This document shows, piece by piece, positions 35,497 through 43,659 of a stretch of 51,114 nt of DNA. The notes under the pieces were generated by a model, which ran no database searches, was not told where the DNA came from, and saw only the letters and a list, made by a program, of their open reading frames with translations. The position numbers and the translations under genes were made by a program. This DNA is from Salaquimonas sp. (GTDB taxonomy: Bacteria; Pseudomonadota; Alphaproteobacteria; Rhizobiales; Rhizobiaceae): positions 1 to 51,114 of the forward strand of contig JANQQM010000038.1 of NCBI GenBank assembly GCA_028289365.1. Reading direction: 5' to 3'. Position 1 is the first letter of the stretch. The number at the start of each line of letters is the position of its first letter.

Positions 35497-36132
35497 ATGG
35501 ACGCCGTCCTCGAGACAATAAAGAAGACTGGTGCGCGGAAAATTCTTGATAAATCCGAGCGCCCCAGTGCCGAAGAGGCCGAAGCTGCGGTTCGCACGCT
35601 GCTGAAATGGATTGGCGAGGATGTGAACCGCGAGGGTCTTCTGGACACGCCAGGTCGTGTCGCCAAGGCCTATAGCGAAATGTTTGCCGGGTACAATGAA
35701 GACCCGGAAACCGTGCTTGGCCGGACTTTCGAGGAAGTCGGCGGTTATGACGACATGGTCCTGGTCAAGGACATAATCTTTCATTCCCATTGCGAACATC
35801 ACCTGGTACCCATCATCGGCAAGGCGCATGTTGCCTATTTGCCGGACGGCAAGGTGCTGGGCCTGTCAAAAATTGCCCGAACGGTGGAGATTTTTGCCCG
35901 GCGCCTGCAAACCCAGGAGAACATGACTGCGCAAATCGCTCATACGATTGACGAAGTACTGCAGCCCCGTGGTGTCGCGGTAATGATTGAAGCGGAACAT
36001 ATGTGCATGGCGATGCGCGGCATCCGCAAGCAGGGTTCAACGACAACAACGACCTGCTTTACCGGTCAATTCCGTAATGATCCGAACGAACAGGTAAATT
36101 TCATGACCCTGCTTCGTCTGAACAGAGACTAG
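35497..36132 (+). CDS. folE: GTP cyclohydrolase I
   Basis: A 211-residue GTP cyclohydrolase I (type IA), making dihydroneopterin triphosphate for folate synthesis. Zinc-ligand stretch [14 protein letters not shown], active-site region [20 protein letters not shown] and [10 protein letters not shown] are intact. The ATG at 35482 is in frame, but GGGAG stands 6 nt ahead of ATG 35497, which is chosen. First of three plus-strand genes with hisI (47-base gap) and the patatin gene. Confidence 0.97.
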   Translation: MDAVLETIKKTGARKILDKSERPSAEEAEAAVRTLLKWIGEDVNREGLLDTPGRVAKAYSEMFAGYNEDPETVLGRTFEEVGGYDDMVLVKDIIFHSHCEHHLVPIIGKAHVAYLPDGKVLGLSKIARTVEIFARRLQTQENMTAQIAHTIDEVLQPRGVAVMIEAEHMCMAMRGIRKQGSTTTTTCFTGQFRNDPNEQVNFMTLLRLNRD

Positions 36133-36179
36133 GTCAGTCACGGGCAAAACTTCAAATCTAAAGCCCAACGAGAATTTTC

Positions 36180-36587
36180 ATGACGCAGAAATTTGGAATT
36201 GTTGCCGATGCCAAGGAATTGGAAAGCGGTCAGATACTCTCTCCAAAATTTAATAAAGATGGTCTGGTGACCGCGGTCGTGACCGATTATAAGAGCGGCG
36301 AATTGCTGATGGTCGCCCATATGAATGACACGGCGCTTCAAAAGACGCTTGAAACCGGCCAAACCTGGCTCTGGAGCAGATCCCGTCAGTCATTATGGCT
36401 GAAGGGTGAGTCTTCTGGTTCTATCCAGAATGTTGTCGAAGCACGACTGGATTGTGATCAGGATGCGATCTGGCTGAAAGTTAAGAGACAAAAAGCGGAA
36501 GACACGTGTCATACCGGACGGAAATCCTGCTTTTACCGGCGAATAGTAACCAAAGATGGCGATTTTCGCCTGGAATTTGCCGAATAG
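36180..36587 (+). CDS. hisI: Phosphoribosyl-AMP cyclohydrolase
   Basis: A 135-residue monofunctional HisI (not fused to HisE). It opens the purine ring of phosphoribosyl-AMP in histidine synthesis. Conserved metal-site stretches EARLDCDQDAIWLKV and CHTGRKSCFYR, plus GQTWLWSRSRQSLW, are clear. The folE-hisI pairing is common in rhizobia. Confidence 0.97.
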   Translation: MTQKFGIVADAKELESGQILSPKFNKDGLVTAVVTDYKSGELLMVAHMNDTALQKTLETGQTWLWSRSRQSLWLKGESSGSIQNVVEARLDCDQDAIWLKVKRQKAEDTCHTGRKSCFYRRIVTKDGDFRLEFAE

Positions 36588-36709
36588 AGTTGCCAGCGGG
36601 CAATTTCATTTACATTTTAATTAGAGTTTATGCATTATCCTGTCGGGCAGACCGGATAACACCACTTTACCGTATTGGTGCCGTGGCGGCATCGAGGAAT
36701 TGACCGGCA

Positions 36710-37807
36710 ATGTTTTTGTTTAATGGGAAAATGGGGACAGTCTCCCAAAGCGATACAGAGAACCAGGAAATTACCAGCAAGTTTCAGGGTGCCGATACGC
36801 TTGAGCAAGAAAATACCGCCGCAGAAATAAATCTTGAATTGCCGACCTCCGTCTCTACGGAAAATGAACCACCCACTCCTGTTGCAAACAAGAAGCCCCG
36901 TGGCGGAATTGCGCTTGCGCTCGGCGGCGGCGCTGCCAAGGGATGGGCTCATATCGGCGTATTGCGCGCCTTTGAAGAAGCGCAGATACCGGTAAGAATG
37001 ATCGCGGGAACCTCCATTGGCGCACTTGTCGGCGGTTGCTTTCTGGCAGGTAAACTCGATGAGCTCGAAGAATTTGCCCGATCGATGACGTTTTCGGGCA
37101 TGATCCGCTTTATGGATTTTTCAATACGTGGCGCCGGCCTTATTTCCGGACAACGGCTGAGCAATCGCATGGCGCAGCATTTGGGCGGGGTTCAGATCGA
37201 GGATCTCGATCGCGATTTCGTCAGCATATGTACCGATATCAGAACCGGTCACGAGATCTGGCTGCATGACGGACCGTTGGTTGAAGCTATCCGTGCATCC
37301 TATGCCCTGCCGGGCGTGTTCATGCCCGTGGAACATAATGGCCGGCACCTGGTCGACGGCGCGATTGTAAATCCGGTTCCGGTTTCTGCGTGCAGGGCCT
37401 ATGAACCCGATATCGTGATTGCCATTGATCTGAACAGCGAAGCCTTTGGCCGTGCGACGGTAATAAAATCATCTCACTACGAGACAACCAATGTTTCGCA
37501 AGAGGCTGAAGTTGTAGATCAAGAATCCGGCGATCCGTCTGCAAATGCCTTCAAAGACCTTCAGGTACAACCAAAATCCAGACTGGGCACAACCGGCGTG
37601 ATGATGGAGGCATTCAACATCATTCAGGACCGGATTGCCCGAGCGCGGATGGCCGGAGATCCTCCGGACTATGTCGTCAGGCCGAGATTGTACCAGATCG
37701 GGCTTGCCGACTTTCACAAGGCAGATGAATCAATTGCCATCGGCTATCGCGAGGCGAAACTCCGAATCTGTGAACTGACAGATGAAGGAAGCCTTGAAAC
37801 CGTCTGA
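36710..37807 (+). CDS. Patatin-like phospholipase family protein
   Basis: A 365-residue patatin-domain hydrolase. The oxyanion-hole LALGGGAAKGWAHIG, the nucleophile elbow GTSIG (Ser102) and the Asp of the dyad in LVDGAIVNP are present, as in RssA-type bacterial patatins. The first 60 residues are an acidic, low-complexity lead with no signal peptide, so it is probably cytoplasmic or membrane-associated. Two starts, ATG 36710 and ATG 36731, are possible; neither ribosome site is strong. Acts on acyl lipids; exact substrate unknown. Confidence 0.88.
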   Translation: MFLFNGKMGTVSQSDTENQEITSKFQGADTLEQENTAAEINLELPTSVSTENEPPTPVANKKPRGGIALALGGGAAKGWAHIGVLRAFEEAQIPVRMIAGTSIGALVGGCFLAGKLDELEEFARSMTFSGMIRFMDFSIRGAGLISGQRLSNRMAQHLGGVQIEDLDRDFVSICTDIRTGHEIWLHDGPLVEAIRASYALPGVFMPVEHNGRHLVDGAIVNPVPVSACRAYEPDIVIAIDLNSEAFGRATVIKSSHYETTNVSQEAEVVDQESGDPSANAFKDLQVQPKSRLGTTGVMMEAFNIIQDRIARARMAGDPPDYVVRPRLYQIGLADFHKADESIAIGYREAKLRICELTDEGSLETV

Positions 37808-37819
37808 AATAATTGGGTT

Positions 37820-38251
37820 TTATCCAGCTGCAATATAGTTGCGCATATCTTCGGCGTCTTTTTCCGCCTGCTGAATCTTCCGTTTCACAACATCACCGAT
37901 GGAGATGATTCCGGTCAATTTGCCATCAGTAACGACAGGGACATGGCGAAAACGGTTTTCGGACATGACACCCATCACCTGATCGACCGTGTCGGCCTCG
38001 TCGCAGGATATGACGGCGCGCGTCATATAGGCTGCAACCGGCTGTTTGAGCACTGATGCACCGGATTTTGATATTTCACGGACGATGTCGCGTTCCGAAA
38101 TAATTCCAGCTACATTTTCATTTGAATCTACAACAACCATCGCTCCGACCCGGTTTTCGGCCAGAATGTCGACCACTTTCGACATTTTCTCATCCTGGAC
38201 GATGGTAAAAACATCTCTGCCTTTTTCGGCAAGAATGGACGCTACGGTCAT
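37820..38251 (-). CDS. CBS-domain pair protein
   Basis: A 143-residue protein made of two CBS domains (each a short beta-alpha-beta unit; motifs NVAGIISERDIV and LTGIISIGDVV). CBS pairs bind adenosine nucleotides and act as regulatory modules. Free-standing CBS proteins of this size are common in rhizobia; target unknown. ATG 38251 follows GGGGAGG and is preferred to the frame's first ATG at 38278. It converges with the patatin gene, 12 bases apart. Confidence 0.9.
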   Translation of the reverse strand: MTVASILAEKGRDVFTIVQDEKMSKVVDILAENRVGAMVVVDSNENVAGIISERDIVREISKSGASVLKQPVAAYMTRAVISCDEADTVDQVMGVMSENRFRHVPVVTDGKLTGIISIGDVVKRKIQQAEKDAEDMRNYIAAG

Positions 38252-38390
38252 GATTTCCTCCCCTTCATCAAACCCCAAACCCCGATTTCACAACCGATCT
38301 CCGCTTGATCGGCCACGAAAATCATATTGTTCCGCCCATATGTTGCGCTGAACACGAAGAATTTACAAGTGCAGCAAACAACGTGCGGAA

Positions 38391-39173
38391 TTATAGTAGG
38401 TTAGATTGTGGTTTTGTTCGGTCAAATAACGAAAAGAAAAACAAACCGGCCAGGAAGCCGCCAATATGAGCCTGCCAGGCTATGGGTTGGTCTGCGCCCG
38501 CAATCGGAATTGCACCACTGCCAAAGACCAGGTTGATTGCCATCCAGACGCCCATAAATGTCAGAAAGACCCGGTTTGTGAAGCTTTGAGCAAGTGTCAG
38601 AGCCGGCCCGTCAGCCGTAATCATACCCCGCCGCCCGCCTTGAAAGGCGAATCTGGCCGCTGCCCCCATATGCCCCGACACAACCGCGGATGCCCCTATA
38701 ACAGGAATAAGATCGCCGATATGGAACAACAGGTGCAACAGTGCGCCTCCAAGGGCGGCAATGATGGACAAAATCAGGAAACGAGTTGTACCTACCCGCC
38801 TTGCCAAGGGCGTGCCAAAAGCGGCCATCCATAGAAGGTTCATGAACAAATGCGCCCAGCCGCCGTGCAGGAACGCATAAGTTACCGGGCTCCACCATGC
38901 AGCCATTTCGATGGGCAATTGCGTCGCAATGTCGGAATATCGTGCCGGAATGAACGAGAATGCGTAAATCGTCCATAGATTCTGGTCAGGTTGCAAAAAG
39001 TATTCACGAACCACATGGACCACAAACATGACCGCAGCGAGCCAGACGATTACCGAGGGCAGATTGAAGACAGGTTCTCTGCCCCTGCCCGGACCTGAAT
39101 AACCGGGTTGTTCCGGGCCGTTATAACCGGGGTCGTCTGGCTGATTATCATTATCGGGATTGGACAAATTCAT
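38391..39173 (-). CDS. Rhomboid-family intramembrane serine protease
   Basis: A 260-residue polytopic protein with the rhomboid core. It has HGGWAHLFMNLLW with Asn112 in the second core helix, GASAVVSGHMG with the catalytic Ser162, and AHIGGFLAG with His236. The catalytic dyad is intact, though the usual GASG is GASA. Residues 1-35 form a Pro/Gly/Asp-rich cytoplasmic lead (GYNGPEQPGYSGPG). Six or seven membrane segments. It cleaves other membrane proteins in the bilayer; substrate unknown. Confidence 0.9.
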   Translation of the reverse strand: MNLSNPDNDNQPDDPGYNGPEQPGYSGPGRGREPVFNLPSVIVWLAAVMFVVHVVREYFLQPDQNLWTIYAFSFIPARYSDIATQLPIEMAAWWSPVTYAFLHGGWAHLFMNLLWMAAFGTPLARRVGTTRFLILSIIAALGGALLHLLFHIGDLIPVIGASAVVSGHMGAAARFAFQGGRRGMITADGPALTLAQSFTNRVFLTFMGVWMAINLVFGSGAIPIAGADQPIAWQAHIGGFLAGLFFFSLFDRTKPQSNLL

Positions 39174-39238
39174 AGGAACTGACCTAGCGCCGATTTGTGA
39201 TCAATTCCAGACGAAAGTTGTGAAAGACAAGCGCTAAC

Positions 39239-39276
39239 AAAAAAAACCGTCTGACCCGGGTCCAGGTCAGACGGTT
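39239..39276 (-). terminator. Strong minus-strand terminator upstream of the rhomboid gene
   Basis: AACCGTCTGACC at 39245-39256 pairs perfectly with GGTCAGACGGTT at 39265-39276 around an 8-nt loop. A run of A at 39239-39246 becomes a U-run on the minus strand. No protein gene lies just upstream on that strand, so it ends either a small RNA or the rhomboid leader. Confidence 0.8.
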
Positions 39277-39470
39277 GGTCGCGTCCCTGTTACAAAGCCG
39301 TCCTGTGTTGAAGTTGGTTCAGTTCTTAACACGAAAGTCCGGTTGGCTTTTGACGCCATCCTAACGGAGCCATTTCATGGTCTCATTTCGCCGCGCAATT
39401 CTCAACATCAATACTCTGTTAAGGTTAACGCCGCCGGGTTGTGGGTAAACAAAATGATCTGAAGCGGCCA
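39277..39470 (-). ncRNA. Candidate small RNA or attenuated leader
   Basis: The 469-base region 39174-39642 has no supported protein gene. Its minus strand ends in the strong terminator at 39239-39276. Upstream of that, GTGTTAAG...CTTCAACAC (about 39304-39333) forms a bulged hairpin, and GGCGTC-AAAA-GCC lies near 39344-39356. A TTAACCTTAAC sequence at about 39417-39427 may be part of a promoter or CtrA-type site. Consistent with a 150-200 nt RNA; the 5' end is a guess. It could instead be the 5' leader of the rhomboid gene. Confidence 0.4.
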
Positions 39471-39642
39471 AAGTCAGCTGTCGCTATAAATTGGCACGAA
39501 GCCTGCAACGATGTTCCTGAATCCCTTGCGGAACACGGATTCTGTGCGGAATCGGGACAATTGGGCAAATTTTTGCCGAAAAACCTGATTTTCTCACTTC
39601 CGTGACCGCTGAAACGACAAATGTTACGAAAGACAGGTCATT

Positions 39643-40254
39643 TTGAGACACGCCGGCTCACAGGAACTATTCGAATATTGGAACCTATTGCGTGCAGGTC
39701 GACCTGCACCGGAACGCAGTGAGGTCGAACCGAGCGATATACGCACAATCTTGGGTGACACATTTATCCTGGAAGTGTCGCTGCAACTGCGTTCAATATC
39801 CTTTCGCCTGGCTGGGACACGGCTGTGTGCAGCCCATGGCAGAGAACTTAAAGGTCTGGGATTCCTGGCCTTGTGGCAGGAAGAAGACAATTTCGATATC
39901 GCGCGGGCCGTCAACCGGGTTTACCAGGAATACGAGCCGATGCTGCTAAGCTATGTTGCCCTCACAGAGGAAAAGCGCGCATTGGAATATGAAGCGGTCA
40001 TGCTGCCCTTGATGCCGGCTGCTGGTGGAAATGCGCGGTTGCTGGGCATTGCCACACCAAAAACAACCCCCTATTGGCTCGGTTCTGAATCTCTTGTTCA
40101 ATGTCGCCTAAGAAATGCTCGCAATATAAGTGTGCCGGAAACATCGCCTTCCCTGATGCCGGACTACAGTATCGCACCTCCTGAAGCTGATAATCTTCCA
40201 AAGGGACAAAGGCGGATTGCCCATCTGACGGTATTCGATGGCGGGCTTTCCTGA
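39643..40254 (+). CDS. PAS-domain protein (PAS_5 type)
   Basis: A 203-residue cytoplasmic protein whose first 140 residues match the single-PAS proteins common in rhizobia (LFEYWNLLRAGRPAPERSEV, ILGDTFILEV, FRLAGTRLCAAHGRELKG). It begins with TTG at 39643; no in-frame ATG lies upstream before a stop, and AGG is placed 7 nt ahead. The C-terminal third is less conserved. Likely a small-ligand or redox sensor; partners unknown. It precedes the PilZ gene. Confidence 0.82.
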   Translation: MRHAGSQELFEYWNLLRAGRPAPERSEVEPSDIRTILGDTFILEVSLQLRSISFRLAGTRLCAAHGRELKGLGFLALWQEEDNFDIARAVNRVYQEYEPMLLSYVALTEEKRALEYEAVMLPLMPAAGGNARLLGIATPKTTPYWLGSESLVQCRLRNARNISVPETSPSLMPDYSIAPPEADNLPKGQRRIAHLTVFDGGLS

Positions 40255-40330
40255 CCGTTCGCGTGTCTTCAACAAAAAAATACTGAAAACCCCCAAAAAT
40301 TCCGCTTTTTTCGACGGGTGCTCACAAATC

Positions 40331-40339
40331 GTTAACCAT
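40331..40339 (+). promoter_or_regulatory. Possible CtrA half-site before the PilZ gene
   Basis: GTTAACCAT, 57 bases before the PilZ start, matches the half-site reported for the alphaproteobacterial cell-cycle regulator CtrA (TTAACCAT). A single half-site is weak evidence. Confidence 0.25.
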
Positions 40340-40395
40340 CCGCGTAAATAATAAACCCGTTCAATATCGTGTTTGTCTAATTTTGCGGGTGAAGC

Positions 40396-41022
40396 ATGGG
40401 TGCAGTAAGTGCACACTACGATGATTTGGGCCTGAGTGACCGTGAGCGGCAGTTCCAACGCGTGGATCTGACGCTGTTTGGTCGCTACATGCTATCCAAC
40501 AGGCAGGAATATCCATGTCAGGTGCTGAACATGTCACCTGGCAGCGCGGCATTGATGACCCCTCACCTGGGCGATGTGGGTGAGCGGGTTGTTGCCTATA
40601 TCGACCACGTTGGTCGGCTGGAAGGCATCGTCCTGAGAATTTTTGATGGCGGCTTTGTTATCAGCGTCAATGCGACCGAGCGGAAGCGGGACAAGCTGGC
40701 GGCAAAACTGACCTGGCTGGCCAATCGCCATGAACTAAACCTTGCCGAGGACAGGCGTCACGAACGCATCGTCCCGCGTCAGAGGGCCACCGAAATAAAG
40801 CTCGAGGATGGACGCACCTATCAAACCCGCATTATTGACCTGTCGCTATCCGGCGCTGCGATCGAAATGACCGTTCGCCCGGCAATCGGTACCGTGATGT
40901 GGATTGGAAACATGCGCGGCCGTGTCGTGCGGCACTTTGATGAAGGCGTAGCGATCGAGTTTGCTGCGGTTCAGACACGCGACTCCCTTGAACGCTTTCT
41001 GATTGGCATGCCAGACGGCTAA
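40396..41022 (+). CDS. Protein with two PilZ domains
   Basis: A 208-residue cytoplasmic protein with two tandem PilZ-like barrels. The second (residues 115-205) has the c-di-GMP signature: an Arg-rich lead (RRHERIVPR) and DLSLSGAAI, matching DxSxxG. The first (residues 15-105) has RQFQR but NMSPGS in place of NxSxxG, so it probably lacks full binding ability. Likely a c-di-GMP receptor controlling motility or surface polysaccharide; the output partner is unknown. Confidence 0.85.
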   Translation: MGAVSAHYDDLGLSDRERQFQRVDLTLFGRYMLSNRQEYPCQVLNMSPGSAALMTPHLGDVGERVVAYIDHVGRLEGIVLRIFDGGFVISVNATERKRDKLAAKLTWLANRHELNLAEDRRHERIVPRQRATEIKLEDGRTYQTRIIDLSLSGAAIEMTVRPAIGTVMWIGNMRGRVVRHFDEGVAIEFAAVQTRDSLERFLIGMPDG

Positions 41023-41287
41023 TTTCCTACCATTCATCCGGCGCGATAGCGGATCTTTGTGCCTGGTTTAACTTTCATTTTCCATTTGATCACTCTACGC
41101 GCGTTATCAGCCATGGCTGATGGCGTATTTTTGGTTATCAATGTCTTAAAATTCACATCAAATTTGAATAAAATTTAGTATTAATTCGATTATTTATTTA
41201 TTTTAATTCATGTAAATACTGCTGACTATTTTTTTCTGTAAATAAAATCATCAATGATATCTGTGTCCCTCTAGACGGGGATAACAG
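41023..41287. other. AT-rich intergenic region before the BTLCP gene
   Basis: 265 bases without a gene. The part 41095-41270 is strikingly rich in A and T (long runs such as TTATTTATTTATTTTAATT) compared with the genes around it. It probably contains the promoter of the exported cysteine peptidase gene, and an UP-element or H-NS/MucR-like target is possible. No clear palindrome found. Confidence 0.5.
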
Positions 41288-41899
41288 ATGACGAAAATAA
41301 GCAAGACTATACTTGCGGTCTCTGTGGCGGTTGCAGTTTCATGGTCTGCCAAAGCCGAGGCGAAGCAAGTAAATAACCTACACATGCCGGTAACGGGAAG
41401 AACCTCCCAACCGATTGGCCACTACGAGTATTGCAAACGTCACCGGAGGGATTGCAATCTGCGTTCCATTGACACGCGCCCGGTCAAGCTGAGCCGCAAG
41501 GCCTGGCGTGACATGGACGAAGTCAACAGGGCGTCAAACACGTCTGTTCGGCCGGTCACCGATCTCGACTACTACAATACCGAAGAATATTGGACCTATC
41601 CCAAGCGATTTGGCGATTGCGAAGATTATGTGCTGATGAAGCGCAAAATGCTGATGCAACGCGGATGGCCGGCTAGCAGCCTGCTGATCACAGTTGTACG
41701 GCAGCCAAATGGCGACGGACATGCAGTTCTGACCGTGCGGACCGACAAGGCTGATTTCGTGCTGGATAATCTGCGAGACAAGATCCTGCCCTGGCAGGAT
41801 ACCGAGTATCGCTATCTAAAACGCCAGTCAGCCTCGAATTCGGGACGCTGGGAAGGAATCGAGGATTACCGGACCGGTATCGTTGGCAGCGTGAATTAG
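41288..41899 (+). CDS. Exported transglutaminase-like cysteine peptidase (BTLCP)
   Basis: A 203-residue periplasmic protein with a signal peptide (cleavage near AEA-K) and the BTLCP fold. The triad is Cys111 (GDCEDYVLMK), His145 (GHAVLTV) and Asp160 (VLDNL). The LapG-type proteases, which release biofilm adhesins under c-di-GMP control, belong to the same superfamily, but most rhizobial members have no proven substrate. It follows the PilZ gene after a 265-base AT-rich gap, so it has its own promoter. Confidence 0.88.
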   Translation: MTKISKTILAVSVAVAVSWSAKAEAKQVNNLHMPVTGRTSQPIGHYEYCKRHRRDCNLRSIDTRPVKLSRKAWRDMDEVNRASNTSVRPVTDLDYYNTEEYWTYPKRFGDCEDYVLMKRKMLMQRGWPASSLLITVVRQPNGDGHAVLTVRTDKADFVLDNLRDKILPWQDTEYRYLKRQSASNSGRWEGIEDYRTGIVGSVN

Positions 41900-41973
41900 A
41901 CTGCCAATACCCCCAAAAGATCAGTTTCGATCCGGTCGTGTCCCTGCCTTCCCGTCCCTAATGACCGGATCGG

Positions 41974-42004
41974 GGGGCTGACTTATGGTCTCTAAGTCAG
42001 CCCC
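41974..42004. terminator. Strong stem-loop between convergent genes
   Basis: GGGGCTGACTTA at 41974-41985 pairs perfectly over 12 bp with TAAGTCAGCCCC at 41993-42004 around a 7-nt loop. It lies 75 bases after the BTLCP stop and 23 bases beyond the stop of the gene ending at 42027. No T-run on either side, so the mode of termination is uncertain. Confidence 0.55.
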
Positions 42005-42026
42005 AGCCGACGGGAAAACGGACAGA

Positions 42027-42353
42027 TCAGACGCTGACTATTCCGGTAATCAACAGTGCCTGGAAGATAAGCACGCCGGAGCAGAAGCTCCATATTGCCG
42101 CAAGGCCGCCCGCAATAAGCAAGCCGAGAACCGGCAATGTACCGGCTGACCATCGACGCAGTGTTGCAGAAACCAGCATGTAAGGGCCTGCGATCATAAA
42201 GATCAGCAATGTACATAGCATGGCGGTTAGCCCGCCCCGCGACACGTGAAATCGCGGATCGGAACCTGTAAAGAACTCCAGTATCGAAGCGGCAATACCG
42301 GACAGGGTAAAACCGCAACACAATACAAATATCAGAAGTACCCAATCCGGCAC
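42027..42353 (-). CDS. Small membrane protein, four membrane segments
   Basis: A 108-residue protein with four hydrophobic segments (MPDWVLLIFVLCCGFTLSGI; TAMLCTLLIFMIAGPYMLV; LPVLGLLIAGGLAAIWSF; LIFQALLITG). The 121-codon frame at 41992-42357 overlaps it in another frame but is not membrane-like and is rejected. It is divergent from the gene at 42484. The family is common in rhizobia but unnamed. Role unknown. Confidence 0.75.
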   Translation of the reverse strand: MPDWVLLIFVLCCGFTLSGIAASILEFFTGSDPRFHVSRGGLTAMLCTLLIFMIAGPYMLVSATLRRWSAGTLPVLGLLIAGGLAAIWSFCSGVLIFQALLITGIVSV

Positions 42354-42483
42354 GCATTTACCCTTTCTTTACCATAAAAATGGAAGGTCAAAGCCCCAGG
42401 TAAACTGAGCTGCAATTGCTGTGCCGGTTGGATATTGTGCCATTTTGGGACAGTCGACCGAACTTTTTTTGGGAAACGAGTTG

Positions 42484-43284
42484 ATGAGCACTACGTCCCC
42501 TCCCCTTTATGTTCCGTCTGACGTTGTCGGACGCACCAGGTCGAACTATGTGGGCAGTCTAAATGCCAGCCAGAGCGACAATGTAGGCTCCGGTGGCGGA
42601 CAGAGGGAGACAGGCTTGACGGCCCGCTTGCTGATGATCCTGTCAATTGTGCTGACCGGGGTCACTGGTGTTGTCCTGCTGCTGGTCTGGATGGTGGGCA
42701 CGGAACTATCGCGCGCGGGACATACGATCGACACCTCAATGCGCCAGATCGAAATCGGCAATGATGTTCTGGCCGTTCAGGCAAACCACATCAGGTTTCG
42801 CTCACAAAGGCGCAATGGTATTGTCGATCGCGCTGATCTGTATTTCTTCTGGCCGCAAATGTCCGGTTTTACGGAGGCGCTGGAAAATGAATTCAACAGC
42901 GACACCGTAAATCCCAACATACTTTTTGTGACGCTTGAGCCCAGGCGAATGAGCCGGGACATGTCCGGTCGAATCGATGCGATCTACCGCAAGTTCTTCG
43001 TCGGCGCACCCACATCCGCACCGGGCGGCTTGCTTCGGCAGAACCTGTCGACTGCAAGCGGATATGCGGGAGAGTATCTTGTTTTCGAACGTAGTAATCC
43101 TCAACCCTTCGTGGCGCGTTGCGTTGAAGATTCAGAGGCTGGAGCCACGCCCTACTGCATCAGGGACTTTCACATCGGACGCGATATCTCGGTGACCTAC
43201 CGATTTCATATCTCGCTACTGGACCAATGGATGCCGCTCGATTATGCGATTCGCGCCAGTATCAATGCGATGATCGTGCAGTGA
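42484..43284 (+). CDS. Single-pass membrane protein of unknown function
   Basis: A 266-residue protein with a Ser/Gly-rich cytoplasmic lead of about 45 residues, one membrane segment (MILSIVLTGVTGVVLLLVWM) and a 180-residue periplasmic domain. Two Cys (VARCVED and TPYCIRD) may form a disulfide. The open frame starts at 42421, but ATG 42484 has a purine-rich ribosome site and precedes a typical lead. No named domain recognised. Confidence 0.7.
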   Translation: MSTTSPPLYVPSDVVGRTRSNYVGSLNASQSDNVGSGGGQRETGLTARLLMILSIVLTGVTGVVLLLVWMVGTELSRAGHTIDTSMRQIEIGNDVLAVQANHIRFRSQRRNGIVDRADLYFFWPQMSGFTEALENEFNSDTVNPNILFVTLEPRRMSRDMSGRIDAIYRKFFVGAPTSAPGGLLRQNLSTASGYAGEYLVFERSNPQPFVARCVEDSEAGATPYCIRDFHIGRDISVTYRFHISLLDQWMPLDYAIRASINAMIVQ

Positions 43285-43301
43285 GCTCGGATGAGATGTC
43301 G

Positions 43302-43511
43302 TTAGTCCAGATCGATGTCCAGAATTGCCATTGAAAAACTGTAGGAAAGTTCGCCTTCGTCCTCATCGCGATAGAGAACACCGAGAAATTCATCACCCTT
43401 GTAAACCTCGCAGGAATCGTCCTTCTTTGGCCGGGCCTTGACTGTCAATCCAGGCGTTCCGAAAACCTTTGTAAAATATGCATTTAGCTTTCTGATTTCG
43501 TCAGGGTTCAC
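43302..43511 (-). CDS. DUF3126 family protein
   Basis: A 69-residue acidic protein of the DUF3126 family (MNPDEIRKLNAYFTKVFG at the start, SYSFSMAILDIDLD at the end). In rhizobia it is usually found directly beside cysE, as here (cysE ends at 43660, same strand, 148 bases upstream). Function unknown. Confidence 0.9.
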   Translation of the reverse strand: MNPDEIRKLNAYFTKVFGTPGLTVKARPKKDDSCEVYKGDEFLGVLYRDEDEGELSYSFSMAILDIDLD

Positions 43512-43659
43512 AGTTATTCTCCGATGAATTTGAAGATCAGTAATTAAGATTGCTGCAAGCGATCCAGACTGTGTTTCACAATCGCATTGCTTGTCGCATG
43601 GCTGTGCCGAAACTGTAAAGGGGCACCCCTAAATTACAACACAATTCATCGGTCGTGAA

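Noticed and set aside
41992-42357. Minus-strand frame of 121 codons overlapping the four-helix membrane protein gene
   Set aside because: The 108-codon frame at 42027-42353 encodes four regular hydrophobic segments; the other frame is Arg/Cys-rich and irregular.
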